Below, piece after piece: positions 5,651 through 6,838 of a stretch of 6,838 nt of DNA. Under the pieces are notes generated by a model. It saw nothing but the letters and a program-made list of their open reading frames with translations, ran no database searches and was not told the origin of the DNA. This DNA is from Bacilli bacterium (GTDB lineage Bacteria > Bacillota_I > Bacilli_A > RFN20 > UBA1709). The translations under genes were made by a program, and so were the position numbers. Positions within the stretch are counted from its first letter, which is position 1; every line of letters starts with the position of its first letter. The stretch is taken from positions 1-6,838 of the forward strand of contig JAQUTO010000048.1 of the NCBI GenBank assembly GCA_028694305.1. Reading direction: 5' to 3'.

Positions 5651-5688
5651 TTTGACCTTTCAAAACAACTCTCCCTAATCATAAAAAT

Positions 5689-5697
5689 ATTATAACA
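5689..5697 (-). promoter_or_regulatory. phnD operon promoter (extended -10)
   Basis: A perfect TATAAT (5689-5694) is preceded by TGT (5695-5697), the extended TGnTATAAT form. No good -35 is found 16-18 nt upstream (ATGCTT or TGCTTT only), which fits an extended -10 or an activator-dependent promoter. Transcription would start near 5682. The core GTGTTATAAT is identical to that of the purB promoter. Confidence 0.7.
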
Positions 5698-5699
5698 CT

Positions 5700-5720
5700 G
5701 TAATGTCATAAAAGCATTAC
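5700..5720. promoter_or_regulatory. Inverted repeat at the phnD promoter, candidate operator
   Basis: GTAATG and CATTAC form a perfect 6-bp inverted repeat with a 9-bp spacer. It starts 3 bp upstream of the TGT element and covers the spacer and -35 region of the phnD promoter, where a dimeric regulator would act. The half-site centres are 15 bp apart, longer than one helical turn. It is a single copy in the window, so this is only a candidate. Confidence 0.35.
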
Positions 5721-5746
5721 TTTTCTTTTACTTTTTATTATAAATA

Positions 5747-5774
5747 ATAAACCGAGAATTTAATCTCGGTTTAT
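5747..5774 (-). terminator. Probable terminator of the MFS transporter gene
   Basis: AAACCGAGA and TCTCGGTTT form a perfect 9-bp stem with a 6-nt loop (5758-5763); two more A-T pairs can extend it to 11 bp. It begins 7 nt after the stop codon at 5782-5784. On the minus strand it is followed by TTATTTATAAT, T-rich but interrupted by A, so efficiency may be moderate. It separates the MFS gene from the phnD promoter. Confidence 0.75.
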
Positions 5775-5781
5775 AAACTAT

Positions 5782-6838
5782 TTAATCATCTGGATTATCG
5801 AAGTTTTCTAAGGCTTTTTTCTTAGGAATTGGTTTAGAATCACCGTGTTTAACAAAGAACATTGTGACAAAGGCCACCGCAGCTAAGATAGCACAATATG
5901 GGAATAATACGGTCATTGTCCCCGCCAAATCCATAAAGGCACCCGATAAAATAGGAGTAATAATTTGGGCCGCCATACTAGCGGTATAGTAATAACCAGT
6001 AAACTTACCAACGTCCCCTTCTTTACCCATCTCAACGACCATTGGGTAAGAATTAACGTTAATTGTCGCCCAGCCGATACCGGCTAAAGCCATAACAACA
6101 TAACTTAATGACTTAGTTTGAACTGACAAGAAAGAACCAATTACGAAAGCCACAGTTAAGATAATAACACCAGCGAGAATAGTCTTTCTTCTTCCAAACT
6201 TAGAAGCAATTTTGCCGATTGGAATAAAAGCAATAACTGCGGCTGCTTGAGCCACAAGTAAAGGCAATGTATACCCCATACCCAAAACATTTTGAGCATA
6301 TAAGGAGAATTTAGTGGTTGCAGCATTATAAGCCATAAACCAGAAGAAAACTGAGAATAAAATCAAGAAGAAACTCTTTTTAACTTTAGGGTCAAGACCG
6401 GCAATACCAGTTTTAATCCCTTTCTTCTCATCTTCCTCAACTGTTTCGACTACATAACCAGCTTCTTCGCTTTCTTGATGCATAGTTTCAACTAATTTTG
6501 GCTCATTAACCTTCCATAAGAATAAGGCTAAGAAAACTAACATTAAGACTGCTAGAACTGCAAATAAAAGAACATATTCTTTAAAGTCCTTACTAAGAAC
6601 GGCCATTAAACCTAAAGCGATGATACCACCAGCTGTGCCCATTAAATTAATAATGGCGTTAGCTTGAGAACGTAATGGTTTTGGTGTCACATCTGGCATT
6701 AAAGCCACGGCCGGAGATCTAAATGTAGCCATCGCAACTAAGACTAACAACAAAACACCAATAAATGCCACTAATAGGAAAATATTACTTTGGGTAACTT
6801 GAGCTACCATCGATTGTCTTGTGGCCCAAGCAGCATCA
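5782..6838 (-). CDS. MFS transporter, SLC45/GPH-like (5' end outside window)
   Basis: Membrane carrier of the major facilitator superfamily, probably a proton- or cation-coupled sugar symporter of the SLC45/GPH type. The frame is open to the right edge (DAAWATRQS precedes the Met at 6808-6810), so that Met is internal; 351 residues are visible and perhaps 100, with the first helices, are missing. Residues are counted from the edge. A helix at about 19-38 leads into RSPAVALMPD (40-49) and LRSQANAIINLMG (55-67), which are typical of this group. A charged cytoplasmic linker at about 110-153 is rich in Glu and Lys and divides the two six-helix halves. GKIASKFGRRK at 208-218 is the second-half version of the MFS loop motif. 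NVNSYPMVVEM (260-270) and TGYYYTASMAAQ (280-291) are also typical. The tail ends in Lys- and Asp-rich residues. No substrate-specific neighbour is visible. The family is secure; the substrate is inferred. Confidence 0.88.
   Translation of the reverse strand, partial: DAAWATRQSMVAQVTQSNIFLLVAFIGVLLLVLVAMATFRSPAVALMPDVTPKPLRSQANAIINLMGTAGGIIALGLMAVLSKDFKEYVLLFAVLAVLMLVFLALFLWKVNEPKLVETMHQESEEAGYVVETVEEDEKKGIKTGIAGLDPKVKKSFFLILFSVFFWFMAYNAATTKFSLYAQNVLGMGYTLPLLVAQAAAVIAFIPIGKIASKFGRRKTILAGVIILTVAFVIGSFLSVQTKSLSYVVMALAGIGWATINVNSYPMVVEMGKEGDVGKFTGYYYTASMAAQIITPILSGAFMDLAGTMTVLFPYCAILAAVAFVTMFFVKHGDSKPIPKKKALENFDNPDD

Larger units (their letters stand above)
5535..5682 (-). promoter_or_regulatory. 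Structured phnD leader, candidate RNA switch
   Basis: From the predicted transcription start (about 5682) the leader is about 148 nt, long for this compact region. GUUGUUUU (5669-5662) pairs with AAAACAGC (5577-5570), one G-U. GGGAGA (5675-5670) continues the helix by pairing with UCUCCU (5566-5561) after a 3-nt bulge (5569-5567), closing a loop of about 84 nt. The same UCUCCU can instead pair with AGGGGA (5548-5543), the phnD ribosome binding site, forming a 6-7 bp hairpin with a loop of about 12 nt. The two pairings exclude each other, so the first would expose and the second hide the site. Inside the loop, AAAUGAG (5652-5646) can pair with CUCAUUU (5591-5585), or AGGUC (5658-5654) with GACCU (5594-5590). 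I find no consensus of a known class such as TPP, guanidine-I, purine, glycine or T-box. Pairings were found by eye, without energy calculation. Confidence 0.45.

Noticed and set aside
5535..5682. Known riboswitch or T-box in the phnD leader
   Set aside because: I found none of the conserved core sequences of the TPP, guanidine-I, purine, glycine, preQ1 or T-box classes; a covariance-model search would settle this.
5698..5716. Pho box-like sequence (TGTCATAAAA on the plus strand)
   Set aside because: Only one half matches the enterobacterial CTGTCATA repeat, the second repeat is absent, and it faces away from phnD; the inverted repeat explains the site better.
6808..6810. Met as the true start of the MFS protein
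   Set aside because: The reading frame stays open to the window edge, no ribosome binding site precedes this ATG, and the N-terminal helices of the family are missing, so the gene is simply cut.

Overview
The window comes from a low-GC Gram-positive-type bacterium, most likely a Bacillota lineage near the Erysipelotrichia/Mollicutes branch. The clues are a lipobox-anchored binding protein, a PurB that aligns residue for residue with the 431-aa Bacillus type, a Bacillus-like GTTKKGIGP motif in PurA, and strong purine-rich ribosome binding sites. Tryptophan is read from TGG and genes end in TAA or TAG, so the standard bacterial code fits. The lineage is an inference from protein style only. All genes lie on the minus strand, so transcription runs from high to low coordinates.

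Region by region, in transcription order: (1) 5782-6838 is the 3' part of an MFS transporter of SLC45/GPH-like type, cut by the window edge and followed by a hairpin terminator. (2) 5535-5781 is a 247-nt intergenic region with that terminator, an inverted repeat, an extended -10 promoter and a leader of about 148 nt. (3) 4383-5534, 3508-4356, 2654-3502 and 1785-2654 form a tight four-gene operon phnD-phnC-phnE-phnE: a lipoprotein, an ATPase and two permeases of a phosphonate-family ABC importer. It is closed by a strong intrinsic terminator at 1752-1780. (4) 412-1707 and 1-409 are purB and the start of purA, separated by 2 nt and driven by their own promoter at 1727-1755. Together they encode the two steps from IMP to AMP (PurA first, PurB second).

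The importer genes are complete, but no phosphonate-degrading gene (C-P lyase, phosphonatase, phosphite dehydrogenase) is visible, so the true substrate is open. The most interesting part is the phnD leader. A UCUCCU element can pair either with GGGAGA near the predicted 5' end of the transcript or with the AGGGGA ribosome binding site of phnD. These mutually exclusive pairings look like a translational RNA switch, and I do not recognise it as a known riboswitch class. Other oddities are an EF-hand-like DxDxDG loop and a CxxC beside the lipid cysteine in PhnD, an 11-bp perfect hairpin inside phnC, and a Gln-to-Leu change in the PurA QWGDEGKG signature.
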